Below are positions 17,423 to 27,151 of a stretch of 64,000 bases of DNA, in pieces. A model generated the notes under the pieces. It worked only from the letters and a program-made list of their open reading frames with translations. It made no database searches and had not been told where the DNA came from. The translations under genes were made by a program, and so were the position numbers. Origin of the DNA: JAJFUI01 sp963754135 (lineage in GTDB: Bacteria; Planctomycetota; Planctomycetia; Pirellulales; Thermoguttaceae); assembly GCA_963754135.1 (NCBI GenBank), contig CAVWEY010000003.1:1488001-1552000 (forward strand), in the 5' to 3' direction. Every line of letters begins with the position of its first letter. The stretch's first letter is position 1.

Positions 17423-18416
17423 CTACATGTGCAATTCCACCACGTCTCCATCGTGCAACACGTAATCGCCCTTCACCTGGGTGCCGTCGTGGACGGCGGC
17501 GCCCCAGACGCGGGCGAACTTCAAGCCGGCCAATGAAATCCTTGTGGACCATGCCGGCCATCTCCAACAACTGGCTGCCGCGGCGGAGCGTGAAGGGCCG
17601 GTCGCGGTCCGCCTCCTTCGCCGAGGGAAGCTTCGAGTAGACGCGGACCACGTCCAGCGACCGGTAGATCGCTTCCCGCAGCGCCTCCAGCCCCGCGCCG
17701 TGCTTGGCCGAGATGACGTACTCGGTAAAGTCCAGCGGGAGAAGCTCGTGGAGGAGCTTCAGCCGTTGGGCCGCTTGCGGGGCGTCGATCTTGTTGGGCA
17801 CCAGGAACGTCTGCGTGTACGACAGTCCCACGTCTTCCTCGTCGAGGCACGATTTCGCCCCCAGCCGGGTCTTGGTTTGCCCGAGCCGGTCGAGCACCTC
17901 CTGGCACTGCTCGATCCCGCCGTCGCTCTCCAGGTCGACCATCAGCAGGGCCAGGTCGGCCGCGCGCACGAGCCCCTGCAAGTGCGTTTCCATGTAGTCG
18001 GCGGTGATCGGCGGGGTGTCGATCAACTGCACGGCGACGTCCTCGAAGGGCATCATGGCGGGGGCGGGCACCGTGGTGGTGAACGGATAGGGCGCCACCT
18101 CGGGCGTGGCGCGGGTGAGGCTGGCCACCAGTTGGCTCTTGCCGGCGTTGGGGCCGCCCAGCAGGATCGCCGTCCCCGCCCCCTGCCGGGGAATCCGCAG
18201 CCCGCGGGCCTTCCTTCCCGTGCTCTTCTCGGCGACCAGTTCCTTCTTCAGCTTGGCGACCTTCGATTTCAGGTCGGCCTGGAGGTGGTCGGTCCCCTTG
18301 TGTTTGGGGATTTCCTGGAGCATGACCTGAAGGCACTGCAACTCCTCTTCGGGGGTCGCCGCCCGGCGGTAGTTCTCTTCCGCCTTCAGGTATTGCTGGG
18401 TGAGATTGGCAGGCAT
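17423..18416 (-). CDS. OBG/DRG-like GTPase with C-terminal TGS domain, one indel
   Basis: About 330 residues. Starts MPANLTQQYLKAEENYRRAA, an N-terminal coiled region, then a G domain: G1 GGPNAGKSQL, G2/G3 region PYPFTTTVPAPAMMPFEDV and IDTPP, G4 PNKID, G5 SAKHG. A TGS domain follows. As written, the frame breaks after MVHKDF at about 17530; shifting one base gives AGLKFARVWGAAVHDGTQVK then LHDGDVVELHM and TAG at 17425-17423, an ideal TGS ending. Proteins of this DRG/Obg subfamily are thought to act in ribosome or translation control. The gene ends 21 nt before polX starts, on the same strand, so the two may be cotranscribed. Confidence 0.85.
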
Positions 18417-18483
18417 GGTTTGCGGGGAATCATCCCGCCTCGTAACCGGGTCTGCCAATAGTGTAGCAAAATCGCCGGCGGCA

Positions 18484-18567
18484 AGTAGGTCTCGCCTGCC
18501 GGGCGGGAAACGCCTCGGCACGGAAAGACGCTGCCTAGTAGGTCCTGCCCGGCAGGCGAGACCTACT
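18484..18567. repeat. 21-bp perfect palindrome supplying a stop codon
   Basis: Arms agtaggtctcgcctgccggg(c) (18484-18504) and its exact complement (18547-18567). The right arm, read on the minus strand, contains the TAG that ends the Cys-rich protein gene. A diverged relative lies at 27058-27122. Confidence 0.85.
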
Positions 18568-19497
18568 CCCGCGCCGGACGCCAGCCGTCATCCTCGTCGT
18601 CCGCGGCGCCAGCCGGGCTGTTCCAGGCCGCCGGCTGCACGCGGGCCGCCGCGCGGACGGGCGCTGCGCTGGCGACGCGGCGGCTGTTCGGATCAGGCAG
18701 CGGCGGGACCGGCAGCGAGTTCGGCTTGACGTTTCCCTGCGGGATCGGGTTCAACTCAGGACCGGTGGCCGGCTTCTCGGCATCGTTCTGGAAGGTCCTG
18801 GACGTCGTTTGCGGCGCGGCCTCCGCCGCCGGGTTGGAAGAAACCGGCGGACTTGCCGCCGGCACGCCGCAAGACGCACAGCCCGACTCCGGCGCCGGCG
18901 CCCCGTACATTACCGTCCCGCAGCCGCCGCTTGCGCAGGAGCTGCAACCGCCGCTGCCGCAGGAACTGCACCCGACATAGGGACTGTAACTGCCGCAGGA
19001 AGTGCAACCGCCACAGGAACCGCAGCCGCCGCAGGAGCTGCACCCGACGTAAGGACTGCAACCAGTGCAAGGGCTATAGCCGACGTAGCCGTAAGAGACC
19101 ACCGGCGTATAGAGCGGCCGATAGGTTGTGTAAGGGACCAGCCGCGTTTCGTAAGTGCCGAGAAACGGCCGGTACGTGGTCACCGCGTAGGAAGCCGGCT
19201 GATACAGCGCCCGGTAGACGACCGTGGGCATGTACTGGCACGACTGCACACAGGAACTGCACAGGGCGCAAGAGGCACAGGCCGGCGCAGGCCGGCGCGC
19301 AAACCGGCGCACGCGCCGGCGCACGCCGGCGCACCACAGGCCGGCACGAAGGGAGGCGCGTAACTGGTCTGCGACGGAGGCGCCGTGCCGAACAGGCAGT
19401 CCAGAATCCGCCCGGCGTGGCTAGAGGCAGGCATTGCCAGCATTGCTGTCACAACTCCACACACAACCGTCAGACTTTGGATGGGTCGGCGAAACAT
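18563..19497 (-). CDS. Secreted Cys/Gly/Ser-rich repeat protein, frameshifted
   Basis: The gene starts at 19497 with a signal peptide (SLTVVCGVVTAMLAMPASSHA). A tract of nearly repeated gccggcgcac units follows (about 19285-19335), where one base slips and the frame changes. The mature protein has YRP/YET-type strands (VVYRALYQPASYAVTTYRPF, GTYETRLVPYTTYRPLYTPV) and then a Cys-rich repeat block built from SPYVGCSSC and CGGCGSCGG units, ending in a Pro-rich tail with polar residues. The cysteine repeats suggest disulfide cross-linked surface material. This family type recurs in planctomycetes but has no known function. The stop lies in the palindrome 18484-18567. Confidence 0.65.
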
Positions 19498-19522
19498 GAT
19501 CTGGCCTCCGAACTTAGTTTAG

Positions 19523-19551
19523 GTACTCCTCACGCGGAGCGTGAGGAGTAC
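19523..19551. repeat. Short perfect palindrome upstream of the Cys-rich gene
   Basis: gtactcctcacg, a 5-nt centre and cgtgaggagtac; the core is shared with 5012-5067. It lies 25 bp before the start codon of the Cys-rich gene, in the region of its promoter. Confidence 0.75.
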
Positions 19552-19732
19552 ATTGGGACAATTTCATTTCATCAAACCGCGCCGGCGCGGCAGTGTCAAG
19601 CGGCGGCCTTCTGCGGGCCGCCAAAATACATGATTCAACTTTGCCGGTTCTGCGGCCCTTGCGTTTTGGGCCGGGTCTGCGGGCCGCGCCGGGGCCGCCG
19701 ACGCGAACCTCGGCCTACACTCATTATAAAGT

Positions 19733-20346
19733 CTAGGTCAAGTTTTGCCCGGAGGAGGGACGCCGCCGCTCATAAAGATCGTACAGATCGAAGAGCATTT
19801 CGCGCACGTCGCCCCGCCGCCGGGCGAAACACTCGGCCAATTCCGCCGCACTGAACGGGCACGCCTGCCCGGCCAGCAGCCGGCGGACGATCTCCCCGGC
19901 CAATTCGGGCGTCGCCGCGGTGCGGAACAGTTCGGGCAGGCCGAGCGAGGCGTGGGCCGTGACCAGCAGCCCCCAGCCGCGGCGACGGCAGAGCCGCCGG
20001 AGCCGCCACCGGCTGTACCGGCCGAGTTGCTCGTAGCCGTCCACCACGAGCATCGTGAAAGGCCGCAAGCGGTGCCGGCGGTCCGGGTCCAGCGGTAGCC
20101 GCCGCTGGCCGTCGTGCAGTTCGACCAGCAGAGTGCGCTGCCCGGCCCGTTCGATGGCGGGGATCAACGAGGCCAGCAGGGCCGACTTGCCGGTGCCGTG
20201 GGGTCCCAGGATTTCGCCTCGCCAGCCGCTTTCCCGCAACCGCCCGACCAGTGTTTCGGCGTCCTGGCCCGGCGGAAACAGAAACGGCAGCCCGCCGGGG
20301 CGGATCCGCCGCGTACAGAACGGGTTTTCCGAGCTTGTTGGCGCCA
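19733..20346 (-). CDS. Small P-loop ATPase
   Basis: About 204 residues from ATG 20346 (MAPTSSENPFCTRRIRPGGL). Walker A is GPHGTGKSALLASLIPAIE, and Walker B-like TMLVVDGYEQLG follows. The C-terminus reads ELAECFARRRGDVREMLFDL. It resembles AAA/STAND-type ATP-binding proteins with a short lid; no partner domain is fused. An upstream TTG at 20473 would add a Ser-His-rich peptide (DESHESYGSHDSHASHNSH) encoded by a repeat, so I do not use it. It is downstream of the arrestin-like and DUF3592 genes on the same strand and may be part of that operon. Confidence 0.65.
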
Positions 20347-20354
20347 TGCTGGCT

Positions 20355-20440
20355 GGTACGCAATGAGAATTATGGGAGGCATGGGAATCATGGCTCCCAT
20401 AACTCTCGTGGCTCTCATCACTCCCGTCGAGTGCTCTACC
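20355..20440. repeat. gggaatcatgg/ccataactc word repeat
   Basis: Tandem and inverted copies of short words such as gggaggcatgggaatcatgg and ctcccataactctcgtggct. Similar to 55818-55888. If translated in the ATPase frame it encodes alternating Ser-His pairs. Confidence 0.6.
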
Positions 20441-20462
20441 GACGGGCCTCGATCCCCCATTC

Positions 20463-20871
20463 TCAACCGGCAACGTGCGCTCTTACCGGCGGCACGTCGC
20501 CGAGCTGAAAGACCTTCTCCCCCACCACGTCCTTGCCGCGCTGCAATACGGCACGGACGCGGACGCACCACCGCAGCTTGACGATCTGCCCGTCGTAACT
20601 CAACGGGCTGTTGGGCAACGCCGTGGCGAACCGTTCGGGCCGCCGCAGGTCCAGCGGCCGCTCTTCCGCGCCGCTGCGGCGCCAGAACTCGTGGACGGCC
20701 ATGTCCTCATCCCCCTTCCCCTCACTGTGCCAGAGCACGGAGACCTCGATCGCCTGGACCTGGCCGGACGGGAGCGATTCGATCCAGTACTTCGCCGGAG
20801 AGCGTCTCGCCCGGTCGGTGGACGCGGCTGTCGCCCTCCAGGAGAATCACCACGGTCGGCTCGTCGCTCAT
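20463..20871 (-). CDS. Arrestin/Spo0M-like small protein, one indel
   Basis: Starts at ATG 20871 (MSDEPTVVILLEGDSRVHRP GETLSG). After one extra base at about 20795 it continues YWIESLPSGQVQAIEVSVLW, then GKGDEDMAVHEFWRR and YDGQIVKLRWCVRVRAVLQR. About 135 residues. The pattern of a short strand with PGETLSG, a Trp-rich strand, and a T/S-EGKG-D loop is like the arrestin-N or sporulation-control (Spo0M) beta-sandwich, a moderate family call. The start overlaps the stop of the DUF3592 gene (ATGA at 20871-20868), so the two are coupled translationally. Confidence 0.6.
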
Positions 20872-22198
20872 GGTCTGGGTTCTCCCGCGGCGGGACGGAC
20901 GATCACCGGAAAGGCGCGGCGGTAGTTGGGCCAGCCGGCCGCCTCTCCCTCGACCACCAGCGCCCAGTTGATCTCGTTATGGTCGGCCGCGAAGGAGTGC
21001 ATGGCCCCGGCGGGCAGGCTCAGCTCGATCGGGCTCTCGAACGGCTGCCCGCTGATCTCGAAATCCTCGCGGCGGAACAGCTCTTGACGATAGACCTCGC
21101 GGGTTTCGGTGCGGGCGTTGGTCCCCTGGCGGTAGGTGGCGGCCTCTTCGCAGGCCAAGGAGACCCGCAGGACCTTGATCCGCAGCCGGCCCGACTGGGA
21201 GAGGAAAAGGCGATACTGGCCGCCCGGCTGCAAGGGGTGCCCGGAGATCTCCAGCCGCGTCGGCCCGATGCCGGCGGCCACCAGCAACCGCCGCAGGAAA
21301 TAGACGATCGCCCCCAGCCCGATCAGCAGGAAGGGGACCACAAACAGCGTCAAGAGCCAGTCGGGCTTGCCGGCAAGATGGCTGCGGATCGCCATCACCG
21401 CCAGCACCGCGACGGCGCCGTTCCAGACGACGCAGAACGCCAACATGCCGAACAGCGCCCAGCCGGCCGCGCCGGCCATCGGCAGGCGGAACTTCAGTTC
21501 CGTGCCCGGGCTGTTCGTCATGTCGGCACCCTGGGGAACGAACGGATAGCCGCCGTTGCCGTTGGGCCGGAAGAAGTCGCGCGGGCCGGCCCGCCGGCCG
21601 GTCGCCGCGCGGCGCTCCGCCGACTTCCCCCACCGCAACAACGTGTATACCAGACCGCCGGCGCCGATGATGATGAAGGAACCCGGCACGGTGAACAGCG
21701 GCCAGACCCACCAGCGGTATCCCCGCGTCAACACGACAACATAGGGATCGGCCGGATCGTACCAGCACGGGCAACGGTTATCCTTGGCCGCGTCGTAGAC
21801 CGCAAACCGGTCGATGATGGCCTGGGCGTCGTCGCGGTTGCCGGACTCCGCCTTGTGGACGTCGTAGCGGCTCTTGGTCTGGGTCGGGGCTTTGCCGGGG
21901 GCCGTGTATTCGATCTTGAACACCGGACCGTAGAGCAGGCCATCCTTGCCCGGCTCTTCCGCGATCTCCTTCTTGAGCACTTTGCAGGTGGCCTCGACGA
22001 ACTCGTGGTTGACTCGCCACTCGGGCAGCACCAGCGTGGAGCAGAGCCAGACCAATCCGCCGCAACCCAGCAGCAGCAGCGCGGCGAAAAAGGCGGCCTC
22101 GCCGACGCTGCCCAGCTTGGGCGAGCCGGTGCGGCGGTGCCCCCGTTTCTTGCCGTAGTAGCGGAACGCGCGTGTCAAGTTCCCCCCCAACGCAACAT
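20868..22198 (-). CDS. DUF3592 membrane protein
   Basis: About 443 residues with two N-terminal TM segments (AAFFAALLLLGCGGLVWLCS, FTVPGSFIIIGAGGLVYTLL), a DUF3592-type extracytoplasmic domain between them (Tyr/Asp-rich, with CPCWYDPADPYVVVLTRGYR), two more helices, then a C-terminal beta domain (RLEISGHPLQPGGQYRLFLS). The frame opens at a poor TTG (22190). If the seven-G run at 22182-22188 is really eight, the gene starts at ATG 22198 as MLRWGGNLTRAFRYYGKKRG with AGAGG upstream, which I favour. The C-terminal domain and the coupled arrestin-like gene have similar beta-sandwich character. Function unknown. Confidence 0.75.
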
Positions 22199-22234
22199 TT
22201 CGCCTCTTGTAGGAGGCGACTCCCGTCGCCGAAC

Positions 22235-22519
22235 CTAGCGCGGTTGCTTGGGAGTCGGCTCCCGCTGCCCGTCACGGCAAAATCCGATCCCCTCCAACGC
22301 CTTGTACACCTCTTCCAGCGTCTTCTCGCCGAAGTTGGAGATGCTCAGCAGGTCCTCGCGGGTGCAGTGCAGCAGGTCGTTGACCGTGAAAATCCCCCGG
22401 TCTTCAAGGCAGTTGGTGGTGCGGACGCTCAGTCCGATCTCCGCCGTGCTCATTTCCAGCTTCAGGGCGAGGTTCTTTTCCTTGTTGCCTTTGGTGGGCA
22501 ACGGAATTCGGGTGCCCAT
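22235..22519 (-). CDS. Stand-alone RNA polymerase alpha C-terminal-domain protein
   Basis: 94 residues from ATG 22519 (MGTRIPLPTKGNKEKNLALK). The core TAEIGLSVRTTNCLEDRGIF, TVNDLLHCTREDLLSISNFG and EKTLEEVYKALEGIGF is the alpha-CTD helix-hairpin-helix fold that in RpoA binds UP-element DNA and activators. No alpha-NTD is present. Similar free CTD proteins occur in planctomycetes and might act as transcription modulators, but this is not shown. The TTTCAC/GTGCG palindrome at 22629-22652 lies upstream. Confidence 0.8.
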   Translation of the reverse strand: MGTRIPLPTKGNKEKNLALKLEMSTAEIGLSVRTTNCLEDRGIFTVNDLLHCTREDLLSISNFGEKTLEEVYKALEGIGFCRDGQREPTPKQPR

Positions 22520-23027
22520 GGGTTCCCTCCCAGTTCGGGGTTCTGACGGATTTCCGGCGCACTCGGCGGCGGGACCACCCCGCCGTCGGCCCCGCAGTAT
22601 AGCAATTTCCGCGATTTCGGGGTAGTGGCCGGTAGGGTGCGTGAAACGCACCATTTTCCACGGTGTCGGTCACGCAACCAGCACGTCCGAGTTGGTCAGC
22701 AACTTTGCGAATTTCCAATTTTACGATCCTGACGGCCGGATTGTTGACAAACTCGATCATGATCGTCCAGATTGCGATCCGGACGACCAAGACCCACTGG
22801 CCCGATTTCCAAAGAGCCGCCCGCCGGCCTGTGGCCACGCGTGCGCCGGAGGAAAGTTCCGGCGAACGGTGATTCTACTTCGGCCACCGTGACTTTCAAG
22901 GCCAAGAATTAGCCACCCCTCACGCCGGCGGGTTGGTGATCGGCAGTACTTATCCCGGCGTGGAGGATTCAGGCGGTTGACCGCCGTGCAGCGCGGAAGT
23001 TGGGGTCGGATTTGCCCCGGAGCCGGC
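22520..23027. other. Intergenic region, no supported gene
   Basis: Contains a palindrome-like ggtagggtgcgtgaaacgca (22632-22651) and, on the minus strand, an open stretch (WVLVVRIAIWTIMIEFVNNP and on) with coding-like composition that I cannot assign. It could be a fragment of a membrane protein. Confidence 0.4.
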
Positions 23028-26000
23028 TCAATTCGCTAGGACGGGATCAACCCAAAACGCCCATGCCCATCCGTTGGACCCCGGACAATGGACTTCCAGA
23101 GTCAACGTCTTGACCCCTCGCACGGAAACGTCACACTGATCGGAATCTTCGGCATTTTGGATCGGCCGCGATTTCCATAGGAGTTTGTCGTCCCCAAGAA
23201 CCCGGAACGTCAAGGGCGTTGCTGAAGCGTGTGTGTTTCCCAATGCCGCGGTGGCCTTGAAGGTCCTGAAGCCACGGCCCAGCGCGTATGAGGCACGGGC
23301 GCCCACCGCGACGTGGCCGACACGGGCCGTGTCATTGGGAAACGGATGGGTACACAACGAGTGCGAGGGGACGACCCCCTTCACGGCGCAGCTTGACTCC
23401 CTTCTGTATCCCCTCCCCGTGCTTACCGAGTTGCGCGAGAACGAGCACCGGTCCCGTTGGTTCGAGATCGTCGAGGTAAACCGTCTTGTCAGTCCTCAAT
23501 GATCCGCCGCTGGCGGTGCGTTGCGGTCCCTCAAGTACGCACACGATCCGCAGACCGAAGCCGTGGACCCGGAGCGAGGCCGAAAAGGGGTTGCGGCTTG
23601 CGGCGCCGCAGCCCGAGGCCGGATCGCCCCAGCTTCCACCGCAAGCTACAGGTGGTGGGCCACACAACTCCGCTACGTTCCCGTGCATATCGTAGAGCCC
23701 CCAGGCGTTGGGTTTCTTCTCACCACCGGGATGTGGCTGATTTCCCGAGTTGCCTGAGAACCAAGCGTAGTCCGACAGGCTCAGTTCATCATCGCCGTAG
23801 CCGTACCTACCCACGCCGCCGGCGCGACAGGCATATTCCCATTGCTCTTCGGTCGGCAGGCTGAACGTGACGCCCGAACCGGCGAACTTCTCATTGAGCT
23901 TCTTGATGAACGCTTGGCAATAATCCCAGTTGACCGCGTTGACGGGGAGTTTTGCGCCCTTAATCGCGCACGGGTTATTTCCCGTCACGGCCTCCCACTG
24001 CTCTTGCGTAACCTCGTACTTGCCCATGAAGAATGGTTTGGTGATGGTCACCTGATGGGCTGGCTTCATGTTCGGACGGCTGTTGGCGTCGCCCATCATG
24101 AACGAGCCGGGGGGAATAAGCACCAGCGTCATTCCGATCGAGTTGGTCTGCTCAACCGGGACCTTGAGGTACTTGGCCCAATGCTTCTGATGTTCCTTGG
24201 CTTGGGCCTCGTTGAACGGGGCCACGGCCGGCGCCGGTTTCCTTCCGCTGGGTACCCTTCGAATCAACGGGTGGTCATCGGCCTTGCCCGGCGGCGGTTT
24301 CCGTTTGTCGGCCACCAGCGACGCCTTGTTGGGGATGAGCAACTCGACGTCCGAGAATAGGCCGGCGCCGTTGTACGCCCCGATCGCCAGCCTGCCTGGC
24401 GCATAGGTTGGTTCCCGGACTTGCACGACCGGTTGCCCGTCGACGGACAACGTCAAGGCATCGCCGACTGCGGTAAATCCGAACTCAAACCAATCGTCGT
24501 GTGGTCGTGGCGATGTATCCACCTTTAGATCGACGTAACGATTATCGGTGGATTTCCCAATACCAAACTCTCGACCGCCGTTGAACCAGGCGGTGTAATG
24601 ACCTCCGTCGGAGTACCTGAGAGCCAAACAAATGCACTGGCCCGGGAGTTTCTTGGCCCTGGTACGGATACCGACGTCCCTTACGGCGAGGGGATAGAAG
24701 GCATAGGTGTTCCGTATCTCGATGACGCGGTTGGCATACGTGAAATCCGTGCCTGTCGTATCCCAACCGATCAGTGTGTTGGGCAGAGTCAAGAGGGGGA
24801 ACCACTTGCCGAAAGTGATTCTCGGCAGGAGAGAGCCACGGGCGTAAGACGCCGCTGCCGGTTGTTGAGCAGGGATCGCATCGACCTCCTTCAGGCGTTC
24901 CTCGACCCTCTTTGCTTCATCCGCCCCGGTCAGTCCGGGTTTGACGAGCCGGTACCAATCGCCGGCGTGGACCAGGATCGCGTCCCTCTTCGCCCTGTCG
25001 TTCATGGCTCGCCCGGCGCTCCACCAAGCGTCAGCCAATTCGACCTGTGCCGCCACCGTGGCCGGTGGCTTGGATCGCTCCCGTTCCGCTGGCTTTTTCA
25101 GCCGTTCGTTGCTCCCCTTCGATAAGTAGGGCAGCCCTTTCTCCCAATCGCCCTTGACGAAGCACAGGTACGCGCCGGCCCTGAAATTGGCCGCGCGGTC
25201 GTTGGGCTTGTCAGCCAAGGCGGCCCTCGCTGCCACATAATCCGCAAATGCCTTGGCGTCCTGCTGCACCTGACTCTGGCCGGCCCTGCCGGCCTCAACC
25301 AAAGCGAGCTTGCTCAATCTCGCCGCCAACTCATATCTCTCCCCGTCAACCGCCGCATCCGCCAGATCCAACGCCTCCTCGGTCAACGCGGCGTGATCGG
25401 CAGTACTCTTGGCCAGTTCGAGCAGAACGCCGCCCTTCGCTCCCAAGGCGTCGACCTCATACCGCTCGGCCATTGCGTCGACGATCTGCAAGGCCCTCTC
25501 GGCGTCCACTGCCGCGACTGCTATTTCACGCGCCAGGCAAAACAAGGCATAAGCCCCGCCCGGATCATCCTCGGTCTGCTCGGCCTTCTGTAGAATCTTG
25601 TTTGCCAGGACTTGTTTTTCTTTGCTCGTCCCAGCCCCGGCAGACTCGTCTTTATACAGGTCGCGAGCTTGTTGCATAGCCCGGTCCTGCTCCTGCTTGG
25701 AAGGAACCGGCAATCGCTGCTCCGGCCCCGGCTCATTTTTCTTCGAGGGCGGTTCAGGTGGCGGTTCGCTCGCACCTCCGGTCGGTCCAGTCTCCGGCGG
25801 AGACGGTTCGGAAGGCCCACTGGGTGGCGGCTCCGGTTCGGGGACTTCCGGCGGCGTGGCTGGGGAAGGAGACGGCTTGACTGGCGGTGTTGCGGCCACT
25901 GGCCTGGGCGGCTTCCCTTCCTTCTCTGCGGCAGGCGTCGACGATTCCTTCTCCGCGCCGTTGTTCGGCCGGATGCGCCCTTTCGCCGCCGTCGGCTTGT

Positions 26001-26523
26001 CGGCAACTGGTACCCCGCCTGGTCCGCTCATGCTCCACCAAATCAGCGACACGAGTAAGACGATCCCGGCAACTGCCCCCCCGACAACAACCGCACACGT
26101 CCGCAGAGGACGTCCGAGGCGTGGCGGGGTCGCCGCGCGGTTCGGGCGGGACGACAACTTGTCTTTGAGAAAAGCCGCCAGGGCGGGATCAATTGCGGCG
26201 TCGGCCGGCGCGGCCGTTGCCGCCCCGCGGGCCGTTCCGGCCGCAGTTGCGCCCGCAGTTGCGCGTCGTAGGCGGCCTTCTTCGTGGCGTTCAAGAGGCA
26301 AATCCTGGCGCCCGAGACCGCGTTCAACAATTGTTGCGAGAGCACCGAGTGCTTGCCCGTCTGAAAGGTGCGAAGATGCACCATCTGCCGGTCCGCCGCG
26401 CTTTGAAGCACGTCCGGGTTGGACTCGAAGAGCCTGACGCCCAAGAGCCGGTAATGGTTCGGCGGCTGCTCTTCCGGCGGAATTCCGAGCCAGAATGTGG
26501 TACGGATCGAACGTCCCTTCCAT
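23028..26523 (-). CDS. J-like/TM/FGE-sulfatase/NPCBM fusion protein, at least three indels
   Basis: Starts MEGTFDPYH at ATG 26523, then after a slip at about 26483 reads FWLGIPPEEQPPNHYRLLGV and ADRQMVHLRTFQTGKHSVLS, a planctomycete J-like N-terminal domain. A second slip near 26250 returns to the long frame, which has a TM helix (VVVGGAVAGIVLLVSLIWW), a 200-residue Pro/Glu-rich linker, a helical repeat region, a LamG/keto-disaccharide-hydrolase-like domain (RYSDGGHYTAWFNGG) and an FGE-sulfatase domain (TNSIGMTLVLIPPGSFMMG, KYEVTQEQWEAVTGNNP, LPTEEQWEYACRAG, LYDMHGNVAELC). A third slip in the G run at about 23372 enters NPCBM/NEW2 (GRGFRTFKATAALGN, CPGSNGWAWAFWVDP). About 1,165 residues. Predicted to be anchored with its C-terminal carbohydrate-binding-like domains outside; the catalytic role of the FGE-like domain is not assured. 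Confidence 0.75.
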
Positions 26524-26622
26524 TGCCCAACTCCCCCTGATGGTGCGATGGCGTCCTGTACCAAATTAGCGATGTGCCGGCTGTGCGTCAACCCCCTCGC
26601 GATTGGAGTAACCGTAGTGGGA

Positions 26623-26823
26623 TCAAGACAACGGATGCCGCCAGCGGAGGCCGGGGAAGCGGGCGTAGTCGCGGTCGGTGCTGATCCACTCGCTGCCCGA
26701 CTCAATCGCCAGCGCAGCGAGATAGGCGTCGGGCACAAGATTGCCGCGGACGCCCGTGGTGCGGCAGAACCCGGCAGCAATTTCCCCAGTGCCGCGGGCA
26801 ATCGCGGCCTGCCATCGGGATGA
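26623..26823 (-). pseudogene. C-terminal remnant of a PIN-domain (VapC-type) toxin
   Basis: Minus-strand frame ending at TGA 26625-26623 reads ARGTGEIAAGFCRTTGVRGN then LVPDAYLAALAIESGSEWIS and TDRDYARFPGLRWRHPL. This is the C-terminal part of a PIN ribonuclease, with the conserved Asp in NLVPDA and in TDRDYARF. No start codon or N-terminal half with the first Asp is present; the region instead meets a small palindrome (gaagcggcaggatgccgctt, 26822-26842). No antitoxin partner is evident. I read it as a decayed toxin gene. Confidence 0.7.
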
Positions 26824-27057
26824 AGCGGCAGGATGCCGCTTCTACGTGAGCCGTCGGAACTTCTCCCGCCGCAGAATCGTCCAAGGCTTGTGCCCGCAAG
26901 GTAAACCTATATTATGTAGTCGGCACCCTGCTTGCGGACGGTGTGCGGCTCCCATCGATAGACAACCCATGCGCGGGGGTCTTGCCGCGGCAGTTGTTAC
27001 AGACATGTTACCCGGCGGGCCGGCCCGACCGGTTAGAATTCAGCTTTCACGTAGCTC

Positions 27058-27122
27058 CCGCCTGCCGGGCGGGACGTTTCAGTCCGACGCCAACCAAAGT
27101 CCCGTCCGGCAGACGGGACCTG
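27058..27122. repeat. Diverged palindrome upstream of the giant-protein cluster
   Basis: cccgcctgccgggcgggacg and cgtccggcagacgggacctg arms, imperfect, related to 18484-18567. Lies between the PIN remnant and the first giant gene. Confidence 0.6.
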
Positions 27123-27151
27123 CTTCCTCTCCGGTGCAAGGAGACTATTCC

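Noticed and set aside
20346..20473. N-terminal Ser-His-rich extension of the small ATPase
   Set aside because: TTG start, repeat-encoded and absent from the conserved domain.
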